Shown piece by piece: positions 25,451 to 33,358 of a stretch of DNA of 64,000 nucleotides. Position numbers and translations under genes: made by a program. Below the pieces are notes generated by a model. That model saw only the letters and a list, made by a program, of their open reading frames with translations, searched no databases and was not told where the DNA came from. Source of the stretch: Acetonema longum DSM 6540 (GTDB lineage: Bacteria; Bacillota; Negativicutes; Sporomusales; Acetonemataceae). The DNA is taken from the NCBI RefSeq assembly GCF_000219125.1, contig NZ_AFGF01000040.1, positions 33,836 through 97,835 of the forward strand, written 5' to 3'. Position 1 is the first letter of the stretch, and each line of letters opens with the position of its first letter.

Positions 25451-26665
25451 TCATTTAATAAAGCCGGTTGACAGCAGCAGCTCATACACCTTCAGCGCCG
25501 CGAACAGATTGGTCCGGTCCTCCATTTTTTGCAGGTCCAGGCCGGAAAGTTCCTCGATCTTTTTCAGGCGGTACCGGAAGGAATTGATATGCAGGTGCAG
25601 CCGGTCCGCCGTTGTTTTATTGTCCAGGTCTGCATCGAAGAAGCAGCGCAGAGTCTCCAGGAGATCCCGGTTATTGGCAGCGTCAAAAGTCAGGATTGAG
25701 CCTAGATAGCGGTTGCAGAACTGTTTCAGATCAGTAAGATCATTATTGCAAATCAGGGTGAAGAGTCCTAAGTCAGAAATGTGCCGGATACCATTTTTCC
25801 TACTGGTCAGCTTGGAAAGGTGCAGGGCGAAGAGCGCTTCCCGGTAGCTGCGGTGAAGTTGGCTAATGGTGTACTTATTGCCGATGCCAATGGCGACAGG
25901 GTAGTTGAACTTGTCCCGGATGTCCGCATAGTGCCGTTTGATATTGGTCAAATGCCGGTCCCAGCCATACTCGACCTCCAGAGTCCTCTTGTCATAATGC
26001 GTCGGGCAAATCAGGACCAAGTAGTGATTGTCCCAAATCGTGCAGAAAATATCCAGGCTATTGTCAACCAGCCATTCTTTGGTATAAGAATGGAGCGTCT
26101 GCATTTCCCGGTTATTTAGAGAGATTCCCGGTTCCATGACAGTTACGTAATACAGGCTGTCCAAGTCCAGATTCAGCAGGGGATGGCTGTGCTTCATCAG
26201 ATCTTTGATATTAATATTTCGCAGCAGTATATCGGTAATAAAATTGTGGAAGTACATATCTTCAATCGCTTCGACAGCCGCTACGCGGGTTAAGTAAGTT
26301 TTCACCGCCAGAGCCGCCTGTTCCAGCGGCTTTTGGCAGACGGCGTAATCCGGCGGGTCTACTTCCTCCACGATGATAAAGCCGTCTTGATTCCCGCTGC
26401 CGACCCGGTAGTATAAGGTTCTGGTCAGCTCATGATAAAATGGCCTTTGGTTCTGATCCCAATCCGGTAAAGACAGGTAATGGTTGGTAAAATATTCTGC
26501 CTCTTTATCCCTTTTACCGTTGCCGGTATAGATCATTCCCTTATAATCGGTGATGGTTACCGGTTTCCGGGTGGATTCCCGGAGATAGGCCATTACTTTC
26601 TCCAGGTGATTTAATTCCAAAACGGAATTTGTCAGCAAGACGGTTATGTCCTCTGTCCCAGCCAT
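25451..26665 (-). CDS. PucR/CdaR-type transcriptional regulator
   Basis: A 404-residue regulator with the PucR C-terminal HTH (about residues 335-400: LETLRCFFDADLDNKTTADR, LHLHINSFRYRLKKIEELSG) and a GGDEF-like middle region (VAIGIGNKYTISQLHRSYRE). The N-terminal 130 residues look like a sensory domain. It is divergent from the cytochrome/flavoprotein pair, which makes that operon the likely target; PucR-family proteins usually activate in response to a metabolite. Confidence 0.88.
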   Translation of the reverse strand: MAGTEDITVLLTNSVLELNHLEKVMAYLRESTRKPVTITDYKGMIYTGNGKRDKEAEYFTNHYLSLPDWDQNQRPFYHELTRTLYYRVGSGNQDGFIIVEEVDPPDYAVCQKPLEQAALAVKTYLTRVAAVEAIEDMYFHNFITDILLRNINIKDLMKHSHPLLNLDLDSLYYVTVMEPGISLNNREMQTLHSYTKEWLVDNSLDIFCTIWDNHYLVLICPTHYDKRTLEVEYGWDRHLTNIKRHYADIRDKFNYPVAIGIGNKYTISQLHRSYREALFALHLSKLTSRKNGIRHISDLGLFTLICNNDLTDLKQFCNRYLGSILTFDAANNRDLLETLRCFFDADLDNKTTADRLHLHINSFRYRLKKIEELSGLDLQKMEDRTNLFAALKVYELLLSTGFIK

Positions 26666-26947
26666 GACGCTGTTCCTCCTGCCGTATGATTATTTCCTCC
26701 GCTTATGATTTTCCATAAAACACGAAATGAAAAATATACAGTTTGACAAGATTTTTGCCAAAAATTTGTATTGAATGACAAAGGGAACGATATGTGAATC
26801 ATCGAACGTGTGAATTATCAAAATTCTTTTAATGATACCCAGCAAGCACCGCTTCTGGCGTATGGGATATATTTCTATCATACCATGCCAAGGTGGAAAA
26901 GGCTATGCCGGGTTATTTAGTTTGGACTGAAGGGAGGGAGAGCGGTT

Positions 26948-27499
26948 ATGACAGAACACGATGCTCAAAATTCAGAAACCCCTAAGAACTTTTTTTTACG
27001 AAAAAAGCGGTGGCTCATCGCTGCCATGGTGATCTTTTTCCTTGGAATAACAATTGTCGCCGCTGGTTTGAAAGCCGGCGAGAATCCGAGATTTTGCGCT
27101 AATTGTCACATTATCGAACCCTATTATCAGTCCTGGAAAGAGGGGCCGCTTTTGGCCGCCAGGCATAGCGCTGAAAATGTTAACTGTACTGATTGCCACC
27201 AGGCTACTATCGTGGAGAAGATGCATGAGGGCTTTGCCTATGTGACCGGTCAGTATGAAGATCCGTTAAAAGAGCGCAGCGCCACCCGGGAAGACTGCCT
27301 CAAATGCCATCAGGACGATTGGCAGCAGACGGTTACCGCCACCCAGTATGATCATCGTAATCCTCACGACTCTCACTTGGGAGAGATCGACTGCAGTCTT
27401 TGCCACAAAATGCACCGGACATCCGAAGTATATTGCGCTCAGTGCCATGAGTTTGACTGGTTCAAGAAGCTTGGCAGCGATTGGAAACAATCGCAATAA
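26948..27499 (+). CDS. membrane-anchored pentaheme cytochrome c (NrfH/NapC-like)
   Basis: A 183-residue protein with one N-terminal helix (LIAAMVIFFLGITIVAAGL) and five CxxCH heme sites at residues 50-54, 80-84, 117-121, 149-153 and 163-167. NapC/NrfH proteins take electrons from menaquinol and pass them to a periplasmic reductase; the usual count is four hemes, so this one has an extra. The start follows GGGAGGGAG. It is followed 29 bases later by a Tat-exported flavoprotein, its probable electron acceptor. Confidence 0.92.
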   Translation: MTEHDAQNSETPKNFFLRKKRWLIAAMVIFFLGITIVAAGLKAGENPRFCANCHIIEPYYQSWKEGPLLAARHSAENVNCTDCHQATIVEKMHEGFAYVTGQYEDPLKERSATREDCLKCHQDDWQQTVTATQYDHRNPHDSHLGEIDCSLCHKMHRTSEVYCAQCHEFDWFKKLGSDWKQSQ

Positions 27500-27528
27500 A
27501 ACTACACGAAATAAGAGGAGGGACTTCC

Positions 27529-29052
27529 ATGGACCAAAATTTAAACCGGCGTAATTTTATCAAGACAACGGCAGCGGCCGGCCTGGCAATTGCCTCAGCG
27601 GCGGTGCTGCCTGGCTGTTCAGCTGCCACCACTGGCAAGGGCGGATCGGTCAGCTGGAAGGAAGAGGCGGATGTCGTGGTCGTCGGCTCAGGCTTCGCCG
27701 GCCTGGCCGCCGCCATTGAGGCTGTTGCCGCCGGATCCAGCGTGAAGGTGCTGGAGAAGATGCCGATTTCGGGCGGCAACTCCATCATTAACGGCGGCGA
27801 CCTGGCCGCCGCCGGAACAAAAATGCAGGCCGAAGCCGGCATTAAGGACTCCGTGGACCTGATGGTGGAGGATATGTTAAAAGCAGGTTCTTATCTCAAC
27901 CACGTGGAAAAAGTCCGCCTATTGGCGGAAAAATCCAGTGAAACTGTGGACTGGACCATGAGTCTGGGCGTTAAATATCGCAGGGTCAACTTCCATGGCG
28001 GCCATTCGGTGCCGCGGGCCCATGCCACGGCCAATGCTTCCGGCGGTGATATTGTAAAAGCCGAGCTGGCCAGGTTAAAAGAAAAAGGAGTCAATGTGGC
28101 CAAAAATAGCAAAGTGGTCCGGCTGATTCAGAACGATGCAGGCCGGGTCCTTGGCGTGGAAGTGAAGACCGGTTACAAATTTGGCGATGAAAACAGCGGC
28201 ACAACCTCGTTCATTAAAGCGAAAAAGGCGGTGGTGCTGGCTGCCGGCGGTTTTTCCCAGGATGTAAGAATGCGTATGATTCACGATCCCCGCCTGACGG
28301 ACAATCTGGACAGCACCAACCATGCCGGCGCCACCGGCGAACTTTTGCGGGAAGCGCTGAAACTGGGAGCAATGGATATCCATATGGACTGGATCCAATG
28401 CGGCCCCTGGACCAGTCCGGATGAAAAAGGCTTCGGCTATGTGCCCCAGTTCTGCGAGCGGCTGGTGGGCTATGCGCCGATGGTAAACCCCAAAACAGGC
28501 AAACGATTTATTAAAGAAACCGGCGACCGCAAGGTCAGAGCTGACGCCATCCTGAAGTTCGGCTATCCGGTAGTCATCCTGGGTGATTCCTACGCGGTCC
28601 AACGCCAGATAGTGCCCAAAATACTGGAAGCCGGCATGAAAAATGGCTCTGTCAAGAAATACGACACTTTGGAAGAACTGGCTAGAGCCTATGAAATTCC
28701 GGTAGGACCTTTCCTGGAAGAAGTCCGCCGCTGGAACTCCATGGTGCTGAACGGCAAGGACACCGATCATGACTGCTTAATCCTGGAAGGAGCCAAACCC
28801 ACGATCGAAGGGCCTTTCTACGCTGCCAGACTATGGCCGCGGGTTCACCATACCATGGGTGGTCTGCTCACCAATCTCAAAGCTCAGGTCATCAATCAGG
28901 ACTACAACCCGATTCCAGGGCTGTATGCTGCCGGCGAGATCACCGGAGGCATACATGGCGCTGTGCGTCTGGGAAGCTGCGCCCTGACCGACTGCCTGGT
29001 GAACGGCCGGATCGCCGGCCAGGAGGCGGCCAGGGAGCAAGCCTGGACTTAA
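27529..29052 (+). CDS. Tat-exported FAD-dependent reductase (flavocytochrome c/fumarate reductase type)
   Basis: A 507-residue flavoprotein. The leader has the twin-arginine motif RRNFIK and a lipobox-like LPGC, so it is exported folded and possibly lipid-anchored. The FAD motif VVGSGFAGLAAAIEA is at about residues 51-65. The fumarate reductase-type active-site elements HHTMGG and HGAVRLGSCALTDCLV (catalytic Arg) are kept. Together with the cytochrome it forms a quinol-to-exterior-acceptor reductase; fumarate, urocanate or another enoate are possible acceptors. ATG 27529 is preferred because of AGAGGAGGG. Likely controlled by the divergent PucR-type gene. Confidence 0.93.
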   Translation: MDQNLNRRNFIKTTAAAGLAIASAAVLPGCSAATTGKGGSVSWKEEADVVVVGSGFAGLAAAIEAVAAGSSVKVLEKMPISGGNSIINGGDLAAAGTKMQAEAGIKDSVDLMVEDMLKAGSYLNHVEKVRLLAEKSSETVDWTMSLGVKYRRVNFHGGHSVPRAHATANASGGDIVKAELARLKEKGVNVAKNSKVVRLIQNDAGRVLGVEVKTGYKFGDENSGTTSFIKAKKAVVLAAGGFSQDVRMRMIHDPRLTDNLDSTNHAGATGELLREALKLGAMDIHMDWIQCGPWTSPDEKGFGYVPQFCERLVGYAPMVNPKTGKRFIKETGDRKVRADAILKFGYPVVILGDSYAVQRQIVPKILEAGMKNGSVKKYDTLEELARAYEIPVGPFLEEVRRWNSMVLNGKDTDHDCLILEGAKPTIEGPFYAARLWPRVHHTMGGLLTNLKAQVINQDYNPIPGLYAAGEITGGIHGAVRLGSCALTDCLVNGRIAGQEAAREQAWT

Positions 29053-29057
29053 GAATA

Positions 29058-29123
29058 TCCTAGAAATCTGCACAAAATTCATCTGCAGCTTTGAAATAGG
29101 ACCCTTTTCAACGGTCTCCTAGG
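29058..29123 (-). repeat. dispersed intergenic repeat, copy D
   Basis: The minus strand reads CCTAGGAGACCGTTGAAAAG, then TTTCAAAGCTGCAGATGAAT. It lies directly behind the flavoprotein gene; a partial copy with GGACCGGTTGAAAAAAG lies at 29195-29222. Confidence 0.7.
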
Positions 29124-29154
29124 ACATTGCAACAGAAAATCAAGGCAGCATCAC

Positions 29155-29191
29155 AAGCCGGAGCGCCTGCTTTCACAGGGCTCCGGCTTTT
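29155..29191 (+). terminator. intrinsic terminator of the cytochrome/flavoprotein operon
   Basis: AAGCCGGAGC (29155-29164) pairs with GCTCCGGCTT (29180-29189), inner CCTG/CAGG, then Ts. Confidence 0.88.
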
Positions 29192-29194
29192 AAA

Positions 29195-29222
29195 ACCGCT
29201 TTTTTCAACCGGTCCTCAAGGA
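29195..29222 (-). repeat. dispersed intergenic repeat, partial copy D2
   Basis: The minus strand reads CCTTGAGGACCGGTTGAAAA, a short version of the repeat core next to the operon terminator. Confidence 0.5.
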
Positions 29223-29250
29223 TTGTAAAATATTCTGCCGAACATATAGT
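29223..29250 (+). promoter_or_regulatory. promoter before the UGA-containing small frame
   Basis: TTGTAA (29223-29228), 16-base spacer, TATAGT (29245-29250). Confidence 0.45.
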
Positions 29251-29292
29251 ACTGTCACTATGAATTGTACTGCCTAAGGAGCGTGACCCATC

Positions 29293-29466
29293 ATGATCGT
29301 TACCCTGCTACAGGATCCCTGCTGCCGGCCCAGATGAAAGAAACTGCTTTGCCTGCCGCTGGCTGCCTCTGATGACAGCGGCTTTTATCAGTCGGTTAAA
29401 CTGGATGAACCTTCCGATACCGTTATGCAGGCTTATGATATTTACACAATATTAGTGTTACCCTAA
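29293..29466 (+). CDS. candidate 57-residue selenopeptide (in-frame UGA) or decayed gene
   Basis: From ATG 29293 the frame reads MIVTLLQDPCCRPR, then TGA at 29335-29337, and continues open to TAA at 29464-29466 (SDDSGFYQSVKLDEPSDTVM in the second half). AAGGAG lies 11 bases before the ATG and a promoter-like pair further up. A 7-base-pair hairpin, GCCGCTG with CAGCGGC, begins about 17 bases after the TGA, the place expected of a bacterial SECIS element, and the genome has selC. A CC..U arrangement would be a redox centre. I know no family that matches, and decay of an ordinary gene is an alternative. Confidence 0.3.
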
Positions 29467-29560
29467 CATATCCCCTCCGGCACCTATGGTATCATGATAA
29501 AACATAGGTGAAACCAATGCAAAAGCCTTTTATGCGATCAATAACGGAGGGGTACATGTC

Positions 29561-30238
29561 ATGTTGCAGGAATATCAGTTTTACGGGAAGCCGAAACGTT
29601 ACATCTTTGCCGTCACAGTGGGAATAGCCGTTGGTCTGGCTACAATCCTGCATGTTCTGCTGTTTGGACAAGGCGATAATGAGCTTGTCACGGAAGCGGC
29701 CCTGATGATCGGTCTGCAAGGCAATGACATTTTTTTATGGAGTACCAACCTGTATCTTCTTTATTGGGCGTACCGCAGGGGGATAAAAAGCGTGATCCCC
29801 CTGACTCTCTGGCTGAATTTTTTCATTTGGGTTTGCGTTCAGGGTTTTAAGCTGATCGCACTGGGCATTCAGACGATGGGATGGGCATCCCTCGCCTGGA
29901 CGCTTCGCCCCACCGGCGAAGCGATGGGCTTTCCCAGCGGCCATGCAGCCCATGCCTTTGCCATGGCCTTGGTGCTGACCTGTTTTTATCCGCGCTGGAC
30001 CTGGCTCTGGTATACATGCGCTGCGGCTATTTCCTGGTCGCGGGTTGAAAGCAGCGCTCATACCGATTTGCAGGTTGTAGTGGGCACCATAGCCGGCCTG
30101 ATCATTGCCTGGGTGATGATGGTCCGGTGGCTGCGGGAAAATGACGCCCAAAAGGCCGGGCTGTTCGACGAATCAGCAACGGCCCTGCCTGTCGGAACCA
30201 ATCGGCTTAAACGGGCCGCTCCCCTAAGCCTGGAATGA
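29561..30238 (+). CDS. PAP2-family membrane phosphatase
   Basis: A 225-residue protein with about five helices and the PAP2 acid phosphatase motifs GFPSGHAAHAFAMA and SRVESSAHTDLQVVVGTIAG (catalytic histidines present); the first motif (KxxxxxxRP) appears as the RPTGEAM region only in part. It should dephosphorylate a lipid such as phosphatidic acid or undecaprenyl pyrophosphate. Start at 29561 follows GGAGGGG. Confidence 0.85.
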   Translation: MLQEYQFYGKPKRYIFAVTVGIAVGLATILHVLLFGQGDNELVTEAALMIGLQGNDIFLWSTNLYLLYWAYRRGIKSVIPLTLWLNFFIWVCVQGFKLIALGIQTMGWASLAWTLRPTGEAMGFPSGHAAHAFAMALVLTCFYPRWTWLWYTCAAAISWSRVESSAHTDLQVVVGTIAGLIIAWVMMVRWLRENDAQKAGLFDESATALPVGTNRLKRAAPLSLE

Positions 30239-30244
30239 GTTAAA

Positions 30245-30305
30245 GAAGCACGTTGCAAAACTCATCTGTATCCTCGAATCAGGGGCCTTTTTCAACGGTC
30301 TCCTA
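30245..30305 (-). repeat. dispersed intergenic repeat, copy E
   Basis: The minus strand reads TAGGAGACCGTTGAAAAAGG, then CCCCTGATTCGAGG and CAGATGAGTTTTGCAACG. It fills the gap between the PAP2 and DedA-like genes. Confidence 0.75.
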
Positions 30306-30311
30306 AAGAAG

Positions 30312-30920
30312 GTGATTGCAGTAGATCCCTGGCTTGACCTGCTGTTAGGATGGGGCTGGATGGGACTGACGGTGGTTACATTCACCGAATCGTTTATTTC
30401 ACCGCTGATGCCGGACCTTATTTTGGTGCCGCTTTGCCTGGCTGATCCGGCCAATGCCATTTATTATGCTGCCTTGGCTACGACAGCATCTGTTGCCGGG
30501 GGATTTATCGGCTATGGCATCGGCATGTGGCTGGGACCGGGAGTATTAAGCCGCTTTCCCGCGGCCCGGACAGCCATGGAGAAAGTAGAGGCCTATTCCA
30601 CAAGAGAGGTGGCCTGGGTCATCTTTCTCGCGGTGATGTCCCCCCTGCCATACAAGGTGATCAGTATTACCGCCGGAGCATTGCGCGTCAACTTTCCTAT
30701 GTTTATTTTAATTTCTTTCGCCGGACGGGCCAAACGGTTTATGATTGAAGGCGTTCTCATCTATTATTTCGGTTCGGCGGCCATTGAACTGATTCGCGAG
30801 TATTCGCTGGCCACAACGGCGGTGATTGTCGGTATTTCTCTTATCTGGAGTGCCGTATGGTGGCGGCGGCGCGTGAAGAAACATGAACTTCTAGCCACCA
30901 AGCAGGGATTGAAGCCTTAA
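30312..30920 (+). CDS. YqaA/DedA-like (VTT-domain) membrane protein
   Basis: A 202-residue integral membrane protein with the SNARE-associated/VTT core (FTESFISPLMPDLILVPLCL, GYGIGMWLGPGVLSRF, and the conserved MSPLPYKVISITAG). DedA-fold proteins move lipids or lipid carriers across membranes. The GTG at 30312 abuts an AAGAAGG site and is not certain. It is codirectional with the PAP2 phosphatase and may act in the same lipid-carrier recycling. Its end overlaps the convergent PHP gene by 30 bases. Confidence 0.83.
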   Translation: MIAVDPWLDLLLGWGWMGLTVVTFTESFISPLMPDLILVPLCLADPANAIYYAALATTASVAGGFIGYGIGMWLGPGVLSRFPAARTAMEKVEAYSTREVAWVIFLAVMSPLPYKVISITAGALRVNFPMFILISFAGRAKRFMIEGVLIYYFGSAAIELIREYSLATTAVIVGISLIWSAVWWRRRVKKHELLATKQGLKP

Positions 30921-31535
30921 AACATGCAGGTGCAGGGGAATAGGGCGGCAGCAGAGCTCTCCCGCTTGCAATTGATGCATAAATTCGCTCGGACCGTTGA
31001 ATTGATCCATAGACACAAAGCTATATCCCATTTCCCGTACCGAATGGCAGTCACTGCCCACAGTGACTGCCTTGTCATATTTTTTGGCAAATTGCCGGGC
31101 TTTTTGGTTATCGGCGTTTAATATGATCCGGGAGTTATATATCTCAATGATGTCCACATTAGCCGCAATTTCCAATAATGCCTCTGTTTTCAGGGCCGAC
31201 CGGCGCAGGCGGTCGAAAGGATGAGGAATGGCCACCAGACCTCCCTGATCTTTGACGGCAGCGACTGTTGCCTGGGGAGACAGTCCTCCCGGCACTTCCC
31301 GGGAGAGAAAATAACCGATGATTTCACCGGCAGTGGTCAGGATCTCTTCGCCGACGACGACGGGAAAAGGCGCATGCTTTGCCAAGGCTGCGGCGCCGGC
31401 GATCGTATTATGGTCTGTGACGCAAATGCCGTCCATGCCTTTGGCCCTGCAGGTCTCAACCAGTGAATCCAGAGAGAATTGCGAGTCGTGGGAATAACAG
31501 GTGTGGACATGGCAGTCGATGCGGAGTTTCGTCAT
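30891..31535 (-). CDS. PHP-domain phosphoesterase
   Basis: A 214-residue protein of the PHP superfamily. Metal ligands are seen in RIDCHVHTCYSHDS, TDHN, the conserved VAIPHPFDRLR and GSDCHSV. Stand-alone members include RNase AM/nucleotide 3',5'-phosphoesterase and histidinol phosphatase relatives; the substrate here is not known. Confidence 0.9.
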   Translation of the reverse strand: MTKLRIDCHVHTCYSHDSQFSLDSLVETCRAKGMDGICVTDHNTIAGAAALAKHAPFPVVVGEEILTTAGEIIGYFLSREVPGGLSPQATVAAVKDQGGLVAIPHPFDRLRRSALKTEALLEIAANVDIIEIYNSRIILNADNQKARQFAKKYDKAVTVGSDCHSVREMGYSFVSMDQFNGPSEFMHQLQAGELCCRPIPLHLHVLRLQSLLGG

Positions 31536-31698
31536 ATGCGGTATGCCTCTCTTATAAATAAATTCCCTGCCTATAGTTTAATGTAGCATTATAACGATAC
31601 AGCCCCCCGAAAAAAATTCCTGCGGCTTCGGTATTAATTTTCAATTAAGTTTTTTTACACCCATGCAAAAAGTAGTAGAATTCTTCTAACTAATGAAG

Positions 31699-31730
31699 TA
31701 TAATATTAATAAATAATAATTATCAATAAA
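31699..31730 (+). promoter_or_regulatory. -10 box and Fur-like site before the KGFA-repeat gene
   Basis: TATAAT at 31699-31704, followed by AATAATAATTATCAATAAA at 31712-31730, which matches the Fur consensus at about 14 of 19 positions. The -35 region is weak. Confidence 0.4.
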
Positions 31731-31744
31731 GGAGAATTATTAAA

Positions 31745-32041
31745 ATGATAAATAAGGAAAAACAAGCGGCTAAATGCCTGGATGGCAGCACAGCCGGCAA
31801 AGGGTTTGCCCGTACTGAACAAAGCAACATCGTGGCGGAAAATTACGGTTCAGGCAGTAAGGGGTTTGCGACGATGGATTTCGGTCAAAAGACTCAATTT
31901 TCGGCGCCGGAAAATTATTGCCCGGAATGCAGCACCACCGGCAAAGGCTTTGCCCGCACCGAGAAGAATCACATTGTCGCCGAAAACTGCGTCTGTCCGC
32001 GGAAGGGGTTTGCCAGCATTGATTTTGGCAGCAGAGCATAG
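31745..32041 (+). CDS. KGFA-repeat small protein of unknown function
   Basis: A 98-residue protein made of two tandem units of about 33 residues, at 15-48 and 63-95. Each unit has GKGFARTE, then xxIVAEN, then KGFA(T/S)(M/I)DFG, so KGFA occurs four times. Five cysteines lie at 11, 59, 62, 82 and 84, giving CxxC (CPEC) and CxC (CVC) pairs. No signal peptide or membrane segment. AAAGGAG precedes the ATG. It is monocistronic, with its own promoter, a Fur-like site and a strong terminator. I do not recognise the family; metal binding or a modified-peptide precursor are guesses. Confidence 0.7.
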   Translation: MINKEKQAAKCLDGSTAGKGFARTEQSNIVAENYGSGSKGFATMDFGQKTQFSAPENYCPECSTTGKGFARTEKNHIVAENCVCPRKGFASIDFGSRA

Positions 32042-32065
32042 TTTTGGCATTCACGTCTGGTCCGG

Positions 32066-32106
32066 TAATTCCAGGGATGCTTGCAGCGTCCCTGGAATTA
32101 TTATTT
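32066..32106 (+). terminator. intrinsic terminator of the KGFA-repeat gene
   Basis: TAATTCCAGGGA (32066-32077) pairs perfectly with TCCCTGGAATTA (32089-32100), followed by TTATTTT. Confidence 0.9.
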
Positions 32107-32232
32107 TGGGAATTTTTGCGCTGCAGGCGGTTATGGGTGAAAAAAGGATTCGGCTTCATCCGGATGGAACACTTCTGAGAGAGTTATCTGCCGGTATCGG
32201 CGAATAGAATAAGCATAGAGGAGGCATATTAC

Positions 32233-33330
32233 GTGGGTACTTTATTCGAACCGGCTTCCCTGGGAACACTTAAGCTGCGCAACCGTTTTGTCAGGTCGGC
32301 GACCCAGGACTGGCTGGCCGAAAAGGACGGACAAATTTCCGATGCTCAGATAAGCCTTTATACGGCCCTGGCAGCCGGCGGCGCCGGGCTGATCATTACG
32401 GCCCATTCGGCGGTGTCTTTGCCTTTGGGCCGGGCCGGCAATCCCCAGAATGCCATTTCCCACGACAAGTATATTGCCGGATACAGCCGTTTGACTGATG
32501 CCGTACACAAACACGGCGCCCGTATCATTCTGCAGCTTTCCCATGCCGGATGTCAAACCGACCGGGAACTAACCGAAGGGGAAATGCCGGTCGGGCCTTC
32601 GGATGTGTTTAATGCCCAGGGCCTTCGGATCGCCCGGGCCATGACCCACGGCGAGTTAGAGAAACTGATTGACGATTTTGGAGTTGCGGCGATGCGGGCT
32701 AAACGGGCCGGTGTGGACGGGGTGCAGGTCCACATAGCTCACGGCTATGCCTTGGCCCAGTTTTTGTCGCCCTGGAGCAACCAGCGTACCGATGACTACG
32801 GCGGGTCCCGGGAAAACCGGCTGCGGTTATTGGCCGAAGTGATCTGGCGGATACGGGAAGCGGTCGGCGGGGACTTTCCCGTGCTGGTTAAGCTGAACAC
32901 CACTGACGGCGTGGATGCGCCCGAAACTCTGACTTTGGATGATGTGGTTTGTGCCGCTCAGACTATTGCCGATCATGGCGCCACTGCCATTGAAGCAAGC
33001 GGCGGCACTGGGAGGGTAAGCCGTCTGGTCATGGCTAATACTGGCATCGTGAAACCTGAGCAGGAAAGTTATTTTGCCCCGGCGGCAGCTGCCATTAAGG
33101 CCAAAGTCAGCCTGCCGGTTCTTCTGGTAGGGGGCAACCGGTCTCGGGCGGTTATGGAAGCGAATTTGGCCCAGGGTAAGGCTGATTTCATATCCCTCAG
33201 CCGTCCTTTTGTCCGGGAGCCGGATCTGGTCAACCGGCTGGCGGCCGGACAGGAAAAAGCCGCCTGCATTTCCTGCAATGCCTGTTTTAACCCCAAAGGC
33301 CTGCGTTGCTGTTTTACAGACAAAAAATAA
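32233..33330 (+). CDS. NADH:flavin oxidoreductase (Old Yellow Enzyme family)
   Basis: A 365-residue FMN barrel. Conserved blocks: LRNRFVRSATQDWLAE, the substrate-site HIAHGYALAQFLSPWSNQRTD with DDYGGSRENR, and VGGNRSRAVME. The C-terminal CISCNACFNPKGLRCC resembles the iron-sulfur cysteine motif of the two-domain enoate/dienoyl-CoA reductases, although the second flavin domain is missing. It should reduce an activated C=C bond. GTG 32233 follows GGAGG by eight bases. A secreted glucosaminidase gene starts 29 bases after its stop, so they are probably cotranscribed. Confidence 0.9.
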   Translation: MGTLFEPASLGTLKLRNRFVRSATQDWLAEKDGQISDAQISLYTALAAGGAGLIITAHSAVSLPLGRAGNPQNAISHDKYIAGYSRLTDAVHKHGARIILQLSHAGCQTDRELTEGEMPVGPSDVFNAQGLRIARAMTHGELEKLIDDFGVAAMRAKRAGVDGVQVHIAHGYALAQFLSPWSNQRTDDYGGSRENRLRLLAEVIWRIREAVGGDFPVLVKLNTTDGVDAPETLTLDDVVCAAQTIADHGATAIEASGGTGRVSRLVMANTGIVKPEQESYFAPAAAAIKAKVSLPVLLVGGNRSRAVMEANLAQGKADFISLSRPFVREPDLVNRLAAGQEKAACISCNACFNPKGLRCCFTDKK

Positions 33331-33358
33331 ACGTTCAACGGATTATCAGGAGGAAAAT

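Noticed and set aside
31770..32159. 129-codon minus-strand frame and 141-codon alternative plus frame over the KGFA-repeat gene
   Set aside because: They also show internal repetition, but only because the DNA is repeated. The 98-codon frame is the one with ribosome site, regular motif spacing and a stop just before the terminator.
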